Part shown: one piece after another, positions 1-11,433 of the stretch
Numbering within the stretch: position 1 is the first letter of the stretch
Layout of the letters: every line of letters begins with the position of its first letter
Assembly: GCA_009731375.1 (NCBI GenBank)
Contig: BJOX01000028.1
Coordinates: 753,047 to 817,046, forward strand
Direction of reading: 5' to 3'
DNA length: 64,000 nt
Origin: Paulinella micropora
Lineage: Eukaryota > Cercozoa > Imbricatea > Euglyphida
Translations under genes and position numbers: made by a program
Notes under the pieces: generated by a model
Seen by the model: only the letters and a program-made list of their open reading frames with translations
What the model was told of the DNA's origin: nothing
Databases searched by the model: none

Positions 1-73
1 GGACTCATTTCCGGTCACTACTCCAATGACTTGGTCATTATCGGCTTAAACCCCTACTAAGGCTATGTCTATC

Positions 74-2227
74 CTACTCGTCCGAGAGCGCCATCTTTCT
101 AAGCGCGTCCAAATCCAATTTGGGGCAGAACACGTCCAACAACATGTCTGCTTGATCCTTGGGCAAATACTTAGTCAAAACATCCCCTAACTGACCTTTA
201 GTACCTATCTTCCTAAATAAAGCTATGCCTTCCTGTTCTAGCTCATGTAGGTAGTGTTCTTCCAAAGGCAAGTGTTTCGTGCGTGGTCCGGCTAACCCGC
301 GTTGTGCGGCTAGTATGGTTTGTGCGTTATCCTCGTAAACTTCGAATGGTTTGGGCTCCGGAATGCCTAATTCACTTCGCATGTTGCGAATTGCCATAGC
401 TTCCCTCAGTGCCTCGTTCGCAGCGAAAATTTCAGCGTCATTCGATGAAAGGGCAACTTTCGACTGCCGTTTGGACAGCCAAGCCACGGGATCCCCTCCT
501 ACTAGGACTACATACCCGGTACGAGATTTACCCGTCTTTAAACAAACCCTGTGAGCCGCATCGGGCCAAACTGTCATGGGTCCAATAGGTCCTGCCTTCC
601 CTCCCACACTAAGTTCTGTTTTACTAAACATAAGTACTCTATCATTCTTCATATATCGGATTATCTTCCCAAGCTTGGAATAAGTCTTTCCCACATCTAC
701 TGTCTGCAAAACGCTTGCAGAATTGAGGGCTTCCTCAATATCCGGCCTAGTCATCTTGGCCAAAAAGAGTAAACTCCCAACTATCTGTGGAATGGAGAAC
801 TGTCTAAGTCTAGCTTGCACGTCCATTGGCATAGGGTCAATTTTTGAACCTGGAGTTGCGCTGGGCTTGCATGGTTCATACCCGTAAAATTTCACAACTT
901 TCCGAGCGTAACTTTGCTGACTTAGGATAATTTCCGACTTCGTCTGAATAATTTCCATCCCCTTGAAATCTTTTGCCAACCCGATTCTTTTGATGGGAAA
1001 GTTCATCTCAAGTTTCTCGCAAAATCTGTCATAGGCTTGCCTATTAGGAGCCATGAAAATGAGGTCGTCTACATGGAAGACGCCTACTATTCCATCCCCT
1101 ATCTTCACTCCTTTCTCCATAAACATACATGGGTCAGATTGGAGTGTTACAAAGCCTAACTCTTTTAGAAGCCCGGAAAATATATCATACCACCGCTTCC
1201 CCGCCTGGGGAGCGCCGTATAATGCTTTGACGACCTTCCATATCTTTCCTACTCTCCCTAACATGGATGCACCGTGTGGTGGGCGAGCATATATGGCGTC
1301 AATCATGTCGGCATTAAGATATGCGTTTTTAAAGTCTACCCCGAAAAGTCTCCTACCATAGCCAACTGTCAACTTGCAAAGCAGCAAAACTGATCTGTGG
1401 TTGGCGCATGGCACGTATAACTGTTCAGGATTATAACTTATACCCGGTTGCAACTGGTCTCCCCTTAAGGATAAACGTGACTTGACGAACCGAAGTCCAT
1501 CTTGGTCAGTTTTTACCTTATGCACCCAAGTCAATCCCATTATCTTAACTCCGGCTTTCCTAGCCTCGCTTTCGTCTACCCATTGGTAGGTCTTGAACTC
1601 CGCTATAGAACGTAGCTCTCTATCTATCCCTGCCTGTAGATCTTTGAGTGTCATACCCTCTATGGCTAAGTCTGGCGGCAAATGTATGTAAAACATCCAC
1701 TCACTCGCTTCTTCATGTGAAATGCAATCATCCATGTAAATCATCGCTGTAACATGATGTGTAGATGTGCGGTGTAGATCTACTTGCTTTCTCACTCTCT
1801 TCCCGCTGACTATGTTCGCTTCTGTTATCCTGTCGCTCTGTTCCCATGTTACTCCCTTGGTTGGGGCCTTACCCTCTACATACTGTGTTGGGGGGTCATG
1901 TTGCGCGTGTGGGCTGTTCATATCTATTGGCAAGGGCCCTATACTCATGCGCTCATCTATTTGCTCCCCCTGGACTGCATCAACCTCATGAGGTTCATGA
2001 TCAGTCTCTAGCTTGGCCTCTACCTTATCCTCTACCTCCCTGTCTACGTGCGGTGTAGTGGTAGGACTGTGAGGGAATGGTGCAACTGGACTATCAGTGG
2101 AACTGGGTTCTATGTCGACTGCCTGGCTAGTTCCTACGGCTATCCCGGCGTCTAAGAGCCCGTGTGTGTTGCTGTGGTCTAATTCATCGCTAAATTCTGG
2201 CTGTGGGTCTATCCCCCTCAGTTGCAT
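74..2227 (-). CDS. Copia reverse transcriptase and RNase H
   Basis: This 717-residue open frame holds the 3' half of a copia polyprotein. The RT core shows LFGVDFKNAYLNA, then YGAPQAGKRWYD and the catalytic box VFHVDDLIF, where copia elements usually have YVDD. The C-terminal RNase H of copia type shows AWLSKRQSKVALSSNDAE, the acidic VYEDNAQ box and RTKHLPLEEHYLHE before a QLGDVLTKYLPKDQ tail. The first ~180 residues are a hydrophilic linker to the integrase. The frame is intact over RT and RNase H, so this part decayed less than the 5' half. Upstream sequence continues in another frame. Confidence 0.93.
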   Translation of the reverse strand: MQLRGIDPQPEFSDELDHSNTHGLLDAGIAVGTSQAVDIEPSSTDSPVAPFPHSPTTTPHVDREVEDKVEAKLETDHEPHEVDAVQGEQIDERMSIGPLPIDMNSPHAQHDPPTQYVEGKAPTKGVTWEQSDRITEANIVSGKRVRKQVDLHRTSTHHVTAMIYMDDCISHEEASEWMFYIHLPPDLAIEGMTLKDLQAGIDRELRSIAEFKTYQWVDESEARKAGVKIMGLTWVHKVKTDQDGLRFVKSRLSLRGDQLQPGISYNPEQLYVPCANHRSVLLLCKLTVGYGRRLFGVDFKNAYLNADMIDAIYARPPHGASMLGRVGKIWKVVKALYGAPQAGKRWYDIFSGLLKELGFVTLQSDPCMFMEKGVKIGDGIVGVFHVDDLIFMAPNRQAYDRFCEKLEMNFPIKRIGLAKDFKGMEIIQTKSEIILSQQSYARKVVKFYGYEPCKPSATPGSKIDPMPMDVQARLRQFSIPQIVGSLLFLAKMTRPDIEEALNSASVLQTVDVGKTYSKLGKIIRYMKNDRVLMFSKTELSVGGKAGPIGPMTVWPDAAHRVCLKTGKSRTGYVVLVGGDPVAWLSKRQSKVALSSNDAEIFAANEALREAMAIRNMRSELGIPEPKPFEVYEDNAQTILAAQRGLAGPRTKHLPLEEHYLHELEQEGIALFRKIGTKGQLGDVLTKYLPKDQADMLLDVFCPKLDLDALRKMALSDE

Positions 2228-2574
2228 CTTCCCAAGCTACCTGAGGCTCTATCGACTCACCTACCCTACTAAGATCAAAACGGACATTTCTAACGCCTGA
2301 CAAGACTTTCTATCCAACCCAAATCTGTATAAATTGCGATGCATATCGTATCCTACTAACTTTACTAACTTACCGGGCATGGATCCTTTACCATTTACCT
2401 TTCTACGTGCATCACTCCCATGCAACTAATTGGACGTAATTGATGCAAGGGTGGTGCTCGTTTGAAGAGTAATTGGTAAGGCGACGTGCCCTTATGTTGT
2501 CCTTTAGTAATAAGTAATATATTATATAGCACTGTGGCTGTATGTTCCATTTCTGCCCAGAAGTTGGGAGGAAA

Positions 2575-3578
2575 TCAAGCATGCTGCCTAAGTGCGCGAG
2601 CAGGCCCCCCCGTCACCCCGTTTATTCTTTCAGCTCTCGCATTACCATCTTTATCAGCAGTGGCTGCATCTTTCCATATTATGTCACTATACTTCTCACT
2701 GATCTCTCTTGGTGCCGTGAATTCCTGGTCGCAAACTACAACTTTAACTTTACTCTCTGTCTGTCTCTCAATAAACGCTATCGCTTTATGTATGCAAGAT
2801 ATAAATTCATTTTTATGTCTTAAGTAGAAATCAAGAGCATAACCCGAGAAATCGTCCATAACCGTGAATTTATACCTTCTACCTTCCCGTGACATGACTC
2901 TCCACGGGCCTTGCGTGTCGCAATACAGCATCTCTCCCACTCTCTCTGCTCTCGGCAAATGATTGGAAGCAAATCGAGGCAACACGCTGGCTTTGGCAAT
3001 CATGCATGGCTCACACATTCTACATTCTTCTTTTGCACTCTCTACACTACCATCTCTATCTACTAGCTTAATGCCTACGGCGTCAGCTAAAGCTTTAGTC
3101 CGCTCCCAGCTTACATGACCCGCCATAGCATGTACTATACTAACAGGCTGCACTCTCACTCTCTTGACAGTAGAAGGGTACTTAACAAACAGAACAGCAT
3201 TCTTTATTATTAGTTTAGATGAATTAATACTCACTTTACTCTCTTTTGCTGTTACTATTGTCCCTTTATTGTCTGAGGGTGTGGGTTTTATGCTTGGGTT
3301 CTCCCACCCTGTTGCCCCGCCTCCCTCTCTCTCTCAGGCGCACCCTTAGGTGTGAAACGACACTTAGGATCTAACTTACTATCCTTATGGCTACCCCATT
3401 TGTATAGCAAGGCTTTAGTTAGCCTCCCCCTGACAAGTATATCCTTTTCCTTCACAGGCAGTGCCCCCTTCAAGATGAACATCTGTCCATTTTGATGGAG
3501 TACTGCTCTGTGATGGAAATGGTCCATCGTGCCAGTGGGTGCAACGTTGATTGGCATGAGTGGACCATACTCTTGCAA
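2575..3578 (-). pseudogene. Copia GAG-pre-integrase and integrase core, frameshifted
   Basis: The block 3234-2575 carries the pre-integrase zinc-binding part (HAMAGHVSWERTKALAD, CRMCEPCMIAK) and the DDE integrase core, with first Asp in YCDTQGPW, second Asp in VVCDQEFTA and the Glu in NARAERING. It ends in a stop at 2575, while the typical downstream integrase and linker reading continues in another frame towards 2230. Residues upstream (3578-3288, with DILVRGRLTKALLY) belong to the same protein in a shifted frame. It is a broken integrase with the catalytic residues still visible. Confidence 0.85.
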
Positions 3579-5730
3579 ATTTTATGCATTCGCCCCTCTC
3601 CATCTACTCTTGCTACACACATCAACCCTGCCTCTCCTATCACTCTCGTTCCATTCCCTGTACTGAATGTTACCTTACTGATCTTCTTCAGTTCTTTCAT
3701 CATCGTGTCGTCGTGACAGACATACTGTGTCGCACCACTATCTTGATACACATGCTTGCTCTTTACTAGCTTACTATGTGCCATGACTGTGGTGGAGTCC
3801 TGTTTCTTCTTTGATTTGTTTTTCTTGTCTTTCTTCTTCTTCTTCTTCAACTTCTTCTTCTTTCTTTTCTTTTTCGTCTGTTCTTCTTCTTCAGACTCAG
3901 AGGACTCAGACGGCTCTGATGACATGAGCTCAGGGACGTCATCAGAGTCGTCTGGGTCATAGTCTCTATCAGGCATCCCAGTCTGACTCTGTCCTTTCAG
4001 TTCTTCCTGCAGGTTAGTTATTACTTCTCTTACCTGTCTGTCTAACTGACTGATTCTCTCCCTAGACGCACCTGTGATCAGTTCCTGAGGAACTGTCACC
4101 TCAACAAACCTACCTGTGGGATCTAGTCTTACCTCTATCCCATCATCGTTCGGTGTGTTGGGTGTGTCAGGTGTAGTTGGAGTGAAATGCTTGTTGTCGT
4201 GTTGGGTGGAGTATGGGCTAGTGGTATGTCTTGTGTTGTGAGTCACAGTCACTAGCTCAATCGCTCTCATCACATCAGTCAAGTATTCGTCTATCGTTCC
4301 TCCTACCTCGATCACTCTCCTCTCATCCCATACTCCCCCTGACCTTTTCAACTCACTAGCTATCTCTCCAACTGTCTGCATGTCAATGCTCGAGACTAAT
4401 CTGTAAGGTGAAACGACAGAAGGTGGTATGATGGTAGAAATGGAGGAGGGGGTGCTTACCGGTTCCTCTTCCTCAGGGACGCTGAGGGCAGACCTGCTGC
4501 GCGGAGACGCAGCGTCAAAACTTGAAGCTAGGTCGGTCTGGGAAGTTCCCGGGGCGCCGCGACCGGTCTGTGGGAGGTCACCTACAAACCTCCAAGTCAG
4601 TGTGTTTAGTGTAGCTGAGGAGGTAGGATCAGCAACCCAAGGAGGGGGTTGATAATTCCAGTCCTCTCCCTCAGCTACACAGCGTAAATTACCGAACATA
4701 TCGAGAAATTCTTTCGTTATTTCCCGTGACTTTTTTTCGTTTGGATAATTGACAACTGCTGGTGGTCTGTCTGTTGCGCTCTGTTCTAAGTCTATGAACG
4801 GAAAAAAGGCACTCTGTCTTGCATGATAGCCACAATAGTCATCATAGATTAGCCTATCTGCCATTCTTTGAGGTGACCCGAACAGATGGGCCCCTAAACG
4901 AACTTTGAGGTTACCCCGTGAAGTTTTCCCGCAGCATTGCTTGTTGCACGAAATTTTCTCGGGCTGTCTATCCTTGTTTGTTGTTTTGGGTGCTGTGGTT
5001 GTTTGTGGAACTGGTTGAGTGATTTTCTTCTCTCTTTCTCTCTTTGTTGGTTGGTGTGGTGGACGTGGAGTGTTGGTCAGTGCAGGTGCAGCTGCAACTA
5101 TCTCCCTACCTACCAATGTTTTTGTGACAATCCTGTCTTGGTTTGGTGTTGGTTTTTGTTTGTTTTTGTTCTCTCTCTGTGGGGGTGGAGGCATGAGCAG
5201 TGATGGCACCGCAGCAATAGGTGTAGGCAGTGAAGGCAATGAAATAGTTCTCACCACATTCGCCCTCTCTACTCCCTGCACTGGTGTACGAGATTTTGTT
5301 TCGATGTTGCGAGTTGATGATGTGGGGGCAGGCAATAGTATGATAGGAGGTGGAGCAGGTGCATCACCATCTTCATCACTCTCCTCAACATCCTCACCAC
5401 CACCACCATGCAAAACAAACACAGTTCCCTCAAACAAATCAACGTCTTCCTCTTCACCTTGCTCTTCCTCTCCCACTCCCTCTAGACCATCCGCTTGATC
5501 TATAGCTACGTCTTCTAGCACTGTAACTCTCTCGTCATCCTGACAAACTCTCCCGTTGTCCTCACCCTGTGCTAACACCATTGTGTTCGCACGAGAGCAT
5601 TGAGCACGATTGTGCTTTTTGCTCTTGCACCGTGTGCAAGGCAATTTTGGGCACGTCGCGCGCCAATAGTCCTTTGCCCCACACTTGTAGCAACCACACT
5701 TCTCTTCCTCACCCTCGCTCTCTTTAGCTA
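3470..5730 (-). pseudogene. Copia gag zinc knuckles, linker and aspartic protease
   Basis: The long open frame 5644-3470 starts inside a CCHC zinc knuckle (CTRCKSKKHNRAQC, CX2CX4HX4C). In the same frame upstream, at about 5700-5660, is a second knuckle with Tyr in place of the His (CYKCGAKDYWRATC). A long low-complexity acidic and Pro/Thr-rich linker follows, with a lysine-rich stretch at about 3890-3800. Near the end is the protease motif YQDSGATQYVCHD, typical of copia proteases. The frame runs out at 3470 and the true continuation is in the frame ending at 3288. It represents gag C-terminus plus protease. Confidence 0.8.
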
Positions 5731-5740
5731 CAAACGTACG

Positions 5741-6566
5741 TTATGCCGGTCTGCAAATGAGTGTGGTTGTGTTGGGTTTGTGTGTCATTTGCCTAGTCAG
5801 GTGTACCCGAGATTCCGGACCAGAATTCAGACGAAAATTTTGCCAGACTTGGCGAATGACTCTCTCCACCTCACGGTGGTTCAGTCGGTCCTCGCGACCG
5901 AGTTGGTATACCATTGTATCCGACCCCGCGAATACTGTATGCTTCTTGAACTTCATCAAGGGAAAAGAAGAAAAGAATTCATCTGGTATTTTACCTCCGT
6001 AGTCGCGCTGAATACATTCTTCAAGATACCTATTCTGTCCAACCACAACTCAATGTCCCCTCTTGGGTAGGATGAAATAAAAACAAGCATACGCTTTATC
6101 ATTCCTGCTGCGTTGGCACCCCCATACCGGCGCTTAACAAGCACCAACATGCGTATAGGGTTGCCATCCGAGACAGTCCTGCATAAAGCTTGAGTGTTGG
6201 ATGCTTGAATGCAACGGAAACATAAAGGCTTAGCTTGCGCATGGCCTTTGCGTGTTCCTTGCGTTCCTTTAACCTACGTCTTCTCGATCTCCTTTCTTTC
6301 TTAGACTTACTTCGTTCTTTTGGTCTTATTTGTGCATCTTGGCTCTCTTTTGGCATAGATGCCTCAGCGTCTGATGATGTTGCATGAGTCTTAAGTTCTG
6401 TACGAGCTGCTGAGTCACTATCACTAGTGTCTGACTCTGTACTGTACTGTTCATCTACACTAAATGCAGACTCATCCCATGGGTATTTCTCTTCAGCTTT
6501 CTCTGGATGCTTTGCAATGAAACTGACTATGTCTCGTAGCTGTGAGCTCTCAGAGGTCGCTACCAT
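5741..6566 (-). pseudogene. N-terminal gag region of the copia element
   Basis: Two open frames, 6566-6099 and 6046-5741, overlap in register as one decayed reading. The first begins with an ATG just inside the expected leader and encodes an acidic/serine region followed by a strongly basic stretch (RRSRRRRLKERKEH). The second carries a gag-like part with GREDRLNHREVERVIRQVW. No individual domain can be named from sequence alone. Position directly upstream of the zinc knuckles is the main reason for calling it gag. At least two frameshifts separate the pieces. Confidence 0.55.
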
Positions 6567-7129
6567 CTTAAACGTGAACTCTCAAGTTTGATATCGGTCT
6601 TCAAAGACCTGCTCAAGCTCAGGAATGCTGTTTGTAAGGTTCTTCTTGCCCGTCTTCTCGCGAACAAGGCTCATTAACCGACAGAGTTGTAAATCTTCCG
6701 AGCCGGAAGACCCACTAGCTGACGGGCAACGGTACTTGCCGGAATAAAAGGTTATAAAGCGCAGAGGGTGGGCAATGCAGTGAGGCAATTGACCACTCTC
6801 TATATTCAATACTAGTCAATACTAGCGTCCCAGTATTACTAATCCGTTATTATTGTCCAAGTGTTTACAGTTCACTTATGCAGTGTGGTTACCTTTTAAT
6901 TCTGAGGTACAGACTGTGCTGCTTGAGCACCCCAGCTACGAAACCTATCCGTTCCATTTAAGCTATCCGTTCTACAATTGGCTGGCCTACATAGGTCCCG
7001 ACGGGGACCTTGCCTATTCTAGATGATTCAAGAATGTCTAGACAAGATGTATTGTACAACTCAAGTATATTTGTAAGCAAAAATGGTATTACATAGGTAA
7101 TTAGCAAGGAGGGCCGGTCGAGAATAAGT
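6567..7129 (-). other. Probable copia leader and 5' LTR, unverified
   Basis: No coding block is seen here. By position it should hold the copia 5' LTR and primer-binding site on the minus strand. Just upstream of the gag ATG the minus strand reads GATATCAAACTTGAGAG, which weakly resembles an initiator-Met tRNA primer site (TATCA core). The 3' LTR is outside the window, so LTR ends cannot be set. The segment also abuts the truncated retropepsin block, so it may mark the point where the copia element landed in an older element. Confidence 0.35.
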
Positions 7130-7759
7130 TTACGTGAATTTGCCACTGAAGACAAATTTGGTAACGGATATTCCCTGTAACGGTATATCTCCGACGTCTC
7201 CTTGTCCCTCCTCTGGGTTGTAATCCACCACTCGATACACCGGAGCGTTTTCCCTCCGTCCATACCGTACCTCTTCTCTGTGACAGTCGATGTGAGTGTG
7301 CATACGCTTCAGCGCTTCAAAGCTCCACAGGAGTCCCCCTGTATATGCCGGGACGACCCAAAACCTGTGCGTATATGTATTCCCCCCTTCCAGGTCAAAC
7401 GCCAGCAGTATCGTGCCCGTCATCGCCGTTGTACCCGACACCCCCTTCACCCAACCCCTTGTCGCCCGAAACCGCTCCTTGAACCATGGTTGCTGCCCGT
7501 GCTTGTCCAAAAAGTGTTTTCCGATGACGCTGATGGTCGCCATGGTATCGTTGCCTATGACCACATCCCCTCCTAAACTCCTCAACTTGACCCGAGTATA
7601 CGCCAGTGGGAGATTTGATCTTTTAATGTGACTAACCGACGGCGTGACTCGCATCTCCTCATGCCTCTGACTCACCTTCCAGTGTGTCTCCAGCAATTGT
7701 CGTTCTCGCTCCCGTGTCCTCTCTCTCTCACTTTCTTCTCGCTTCTTTTCCTCTGCCAC
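7130..7759 (-). CDS. Gypsy-type retropepsin-like protein
   Basis: The 209-residue frame starts with a charged helix (residues 1-40), followed by a retropepsin-like fold. VVIGNDTMATISVIGKHFL matches the active-site strand and the following strand of retroviral-type proteases, and FWVVPAYTGGLLWSFEALKR followed by MHTHIDC matches the second half, where Gypsy elements read 'ILGMDWLKxHxxxID'. The active-site triplet is D-T-M instead of D-T/S-G, so activity is doubtful. The frame stops right after the domain and no reverse transcriptase follows; the copia 5' end lies there instead. It may be a fragment of an older LTR element. Confidence 0.6.
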   Translation of the reverse strand: MAEEKKREESERERTRERERQLLETHWKVSQRHEEMRVTPSVSHIKRSNLPLAYTRVKLRSLGGDVVIGNDTMATISVIGKHFLDKHGQQPWFKERFRATRGWVKGVSGTTAMTGTILLAFDLEGGNTYTHRFWVVPAYTGGLLWSFEALKRMHTHIDCHREEVRYGRRENAPVYRVVDYNPEEGQGDVGDIPLQGISVTKFVFSGKFT

Positions 7760-8007
7760 CCCTCTCCCTCGCTTCTCTCCTTGCCCTCACCCTTACTGTT
7801 CTCGCCCTCTGTGTATCCTTTTCCTTGTACCCCCGATCCGCTACATGCTCGCCCCTCTGCCTTCTGCTGTTTTGCATGCCGTTCCCCCTTTCTCTCGTCT
7901 ATCTCCTCGTCTCTCCCCCTCTTTTTGCCTATGTCAGATCCACATATTCCCGTGTCTTCAAGCTCCTCCCCATCTCGTCCCTTTCCGGGCTCCCGTATCG
8001 CGATCCG

Positions 8008-8940
8008 TCACCCCGTCGCCGTTGTTGCCTCGCCCTCCGTTCCCCTGTCATACGTCGAACCCTCATTCCCGTTCGTGATCTCCCCCTCACTCTTTCCTGG
8101 CTCACCTGCCGTAGAAACCCCCACGATCTTTACGTCATCGTCGCTGTTAGACCTGCGGGGACGCGCTTCCTCTTGCCGCGGAGGTCGCTCCTGTTCATAT
8201 ATACCATGAGTGCGGTCATGTTCCCGTTCCATCTCCTCTATCGTTTGTTCCGTACCCGCGATGAATCCCGCGCCCTCCGGTTGTCCCTGTCGTTCTTGTG
8301 TTCCCGCTCCAGCCCCTGCAATCAACCCCTGTCGATCCGGATGCATATATGGCAAATGAGAGTGTGGTGTTCCGCTTGTACCCGCTGTGTCTTTCCCAAC
8401 ACCCCACTTCCCGTGTATCAAGGGTTGTACCTGTTTGTCCATCCCCGGCCTAGGCGCCGCCGCATAATTACCCCGACTCCCTCGAAATCCTCCCCGATAC
8501 TCGTCCCGATAGCCACCCCGCGGTCCTCTCCCGCCGTTGTTGTCGTTCCTCCGATACCCGTCCCGCATTTCCTCCCGTCGCTCTCCCTCCGTGTTTTTGG
8601 GTCGCATGTTGGCTGCCCGGTGGTAGTAACCCTTATCCTTTCGCGCCCATCCCTTCGCCTTGATATTGGCCTCATTGAACTCCCGCAGTGCCGGGAGTTC
8701 CTCTGGCGGGAACATGTCCTCCAACCCTCCTAGCTGCCACATCCCGTGCCGTACCGCCTCTTTCAACTCCCAGTATGTCTCGTCTCTGTGTTGCTACCTG
8801 CAAGTGTCTAAATTGTCGTGCCACATATTCATCCCGTGGCTCACCTGGCAGTTTCCCTTAATTCCCAACCAGTGCATAGCGATAGCCGTGTAACATGAAT
8901 CCTTGTCCCAGTTCCTGGACCGCAGTGCCCGTCTGGTATA
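8008..8940 (-). pseudogene. RGG-rich gag-like ORF, interrupted by a stop and a gap
   Basis: Frame 8766-8008 encodes 252 residues with a helical start (GMWQLGGLEDMFPPEEL), then Arg/Gly-rich repeats (GYRDEYRGGFRGSRGNY) and an acidic tail. The same frame continues upstream past one TAG (8794-8796) to the edge of the assembly gap at 8941, with a Trp-rich segment before the stop. RGG tails of this kind are common in gag and RNA-binding proteins, but I recognise no family. It lies just upstream of the retropepsin ORF, so a gag role is inferred from position. Confidence 0.4.
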
Positions 8941-8941
8941 C

Positions 8942-9514
8942 NNNNNNNNNNNNNNNNNNNNNNNNNNNNNNNNNNNNNNNNNNNNNNNNNNNNNNNNNNN
9001 NNNNNNNNNNNNNNNNNNNNNNNNNNNNNNNNNNNNNNNNNNNNNNNNNNNNNNNNNNNNNNNNNNNNNNNNNNNNNNNNNNNNNNNNNNNNNNNNNNNN
9101 NNNNNNNNNNNNNNNNNNNNNNNNNNNNNNNNNNNNNNNNNNNNNNNNNNNNNNNNNNNNNNNNNNNNNNNNNNNNNNNNNNNNNNNNNNNNNNNNNNNN
9201 NNNNNNNNNNNNNNNNNNNNNNNNNNNNNNNNNNNNNNNNNNNNNNNNNNNNNNNNNNNNNNNNNNNNNNNNNNNNNNNNNNNNNNNNNNNNNNNNNNNN
9301 NNNNNNNNNNNNNNNNNNNNNNNNNNNNNNNNNNNNNNNNNNNNNNNNNNNNNNNNNNNNNNNNNNNNNNNNNNNNNNNNNNNNNNNNNNNNNNNNNNNN
9401 NNNNNNNNNNNNNNNNNNNNNNNNNNNNNNNNNNNNNNNNNNNNNNNNNNNNNNNNNNNNNNNNNNNNNNNNNNNNNNNNNNNNNNNNNNNNNNNNNNNN
9501 NNNNNNNNNNNNNN
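8942..9514. other. Assembly gap
   Basis: About 573 unknown bases (N). The right edge runs into a poly-C stretch (9515-9536), which probably stalled sequencing. Open frames that appear to cross the gap are not real evidence of coding. Confidence 0.99.
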
Positions 9515-9721
9515 CCCCCCCCCCCCCCCCCCCCCCTGCGTGAACTGTCACGGTCATCCGCCCCCCCGAAAGCATCCGCTGCCTCCATAGTTGAACCTTG
9601 CCTGTGGCCACTTCGCGGTCACCGCTGGCGATGTGATCACACGATCGATCAACGCCGGGTCTTCCTCATGTAATACCCAGCTGACTGGATTGTAAGTGGT
9701 GTCCAACCCCTGCCATCGGGT

Positions 9722-11433
9722 TTAGCCCTCCGGCGTGATATCCGCCAATGCTATCACCTGTGCCACGATCTCCGGAACCACCGCTTTCGTCTCTTTATCT
9801 TTCCATATCCCCGCCAGAACCATTGGGTATATCTCCTTCTTCTCGTGCAGCAGACTGAGCCCCGCGATACTGGCAAAGATGTCCCGTAATGCCGTCCTCG
9901 TCGTAACCAGAGCCTGTGCCGCGTCCTTCAGCGCCTCTATCCCATCCCCCCTGTCAAGAAGTTGGTTAAACTGGTACACGTCGGCGAACACAAAATGAGA
10001 CATCGACCACCACCTTCTTGTTATTCGCCCCTCGCTCCCCGAACTCCTTCTTGAACCGCTCCTCCCATACATGCGTGTCAAGTAACCGCGTGTGTTCGTC
10101 CCCCGACCCCACCAAGTTGCCCAACAAGTAGCACACTTGGTCCGCCGCGTCCCCACACAATGCCGCTTTAGCCTCACTCCTCAAAGCCACAATTAACTTA
10201 CGTACCTGGTTCATATACTCGTACTCGTGCTGTTTGCTCGCAACCATTGGCCTCTCTCCATGTTCCCGCATCAGCTGCGTCTTACGGAGCTGTCCCAGGA
10301 TCCTGTCCCGTTGTTCTTTACCGTCGATCTTTGACTTGCTTGTGCCACGTCGCCTCCGCTTTTCCCCTTTTTCCCCTTCCCTTGACCTCGATCTGTATTC
10401 CGATTCCTCCGAATCCGAGCTCGCCGCTCTCTCCGACTGCCTCCCCTTCTTCTTCTTTTTCTTCCGCGCTGTTGCCGCTTCCGCTTCCGCCGCCGCCATC
10501 CGAATCCTGATCCACGTATACCAACCCCGCACACATCCATTCAGGATGGACAAACCAAAGACCCATTGCCGAAGTTCTTTCCGTTTTGCCTCCTTTTCCG
10601 CCTCCGTCGCCATATCGTTCAACGCCGCTGCCTCTTCCAACAACTTGTACAGTGATGCATCCCTCTTCTCCATCTTTGCCCCCACGTCAGTCGGCCCCGC
10701 CATATATTCCCGCATGGCGTCATACGCCTTGCCCGCCAATCCTCTATTAAGGCTCCGTGCCCAACCCGTATGGCTATTCTGTATCAGATCCGCCAGTTCC
10801 TCCGCCGGGTTCCTGGAAAACGCCGCGTCCCACCTCGTTATCGCATCCGCCATCTTAGCGGCCGCTTGTTGTAACTCCCGTCTCTGCGCCCCCGCTGCCA
10901 GACACAACGATTTGATGTCCCCGTTTGATATATATACCCCTCCTCCAACATCCGATTCATCACGAAATTGGGCAGCTTCGTTTTACTCACTTTGTCCCGG
11001 TAAAACCCAACCCCTATGTACAGCGCTTCCGCCAAATGGATCAGGTCCAGCATCATCATCCCCGGTCCATATGTAGGTTTTCCCTTGGGCCACATCCACG
11101 TCGGCCACTGGTCCACCTCGCTGTATATGCCCCCCTTCGTCCTCCCTTTTTATCCACACCTTGTAGTTTTTCGTCGAGAACTGCCTGTATATCTCCGGTG
11201 CCATCTCCGGCGTACGTTGCATCAGTTCGTGGAAGAATAGCGACATAGTTGGTGGGTTCCTCGCATAAGTCGGATCCGATGCCGCCGGCGGTGCCTCCGC
11301 CTTAGCCTCCGTGTACCGCATTGGGTCCTCCCGTCGGCTCGCCGGTGTAAACGATATCGCGCGAATGGTCGGTCCTATCCATCCCACGTCCTCGTCGTCT
11401 CTGAACTCCGGTGCCCCCAGGTTGTGCCTCCAT
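9722..11433 (-). pseudogene. Long gag-like ORF broken by several frameshifts
   Basis: Four overlapping frames (11433-11302, 11387-10983, 11116-10838, 10907-9722) read as one protein of roughly 560 residues when followed through 1-nt shifts. The beginning is the ATG at 11433, nine bases after a TACTTTAG motif at 11449-11442. It contains helical segments (MSLFFHELMQRTPEMAPEIY; MMMLDLIHLAEALYIGVGFY), a mid-protein basic run of six or more lysines followed by a Ser/Glu/Arg-rich region, and a helical C-terminus ending at 9722. Length and mix of helical and basic parts suit a gag or nucleocapsid-like protein, but no family is recognised. Confidence 0.45.

Larger units (their letters stand above)
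74..6566 (-). mobile_element. Decayed Ty1/copia LTR retrotransposon
   Basis: Read on the minus strand the order is gag, aspartic protease, integrase, reverse transcriptase, RNase H, which is the order of Ty1/copia (Pseudoviridae) elements; in Gypsy elements the integrase follows RNase H. Coding blocks are at 6566-5741, 5730-3470, 3578-2575 and 2227-74 and lie in different frames, so at least four frameshifts separate them. RNase H ends 73 bases from the window edge, so the 3' LTR is outside and LTR identity cannot be tested. The 5' LTR should lie in 6600-7130. The family is certain from the motifs; the element bounds are inferred. Confidence 0.9.

Noticed and set aside
7628-8733. Plus-strand Ser/Pro/Leu-rich frames opposite the gag-like ORFs
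   Set aside because: They are antisense shadows of charged minus-strand ORFs; no motifs.
8794-9673. Open frames crossing the N gap at 8942-9514
   Set aside because: Coding across unknown bases has no support.
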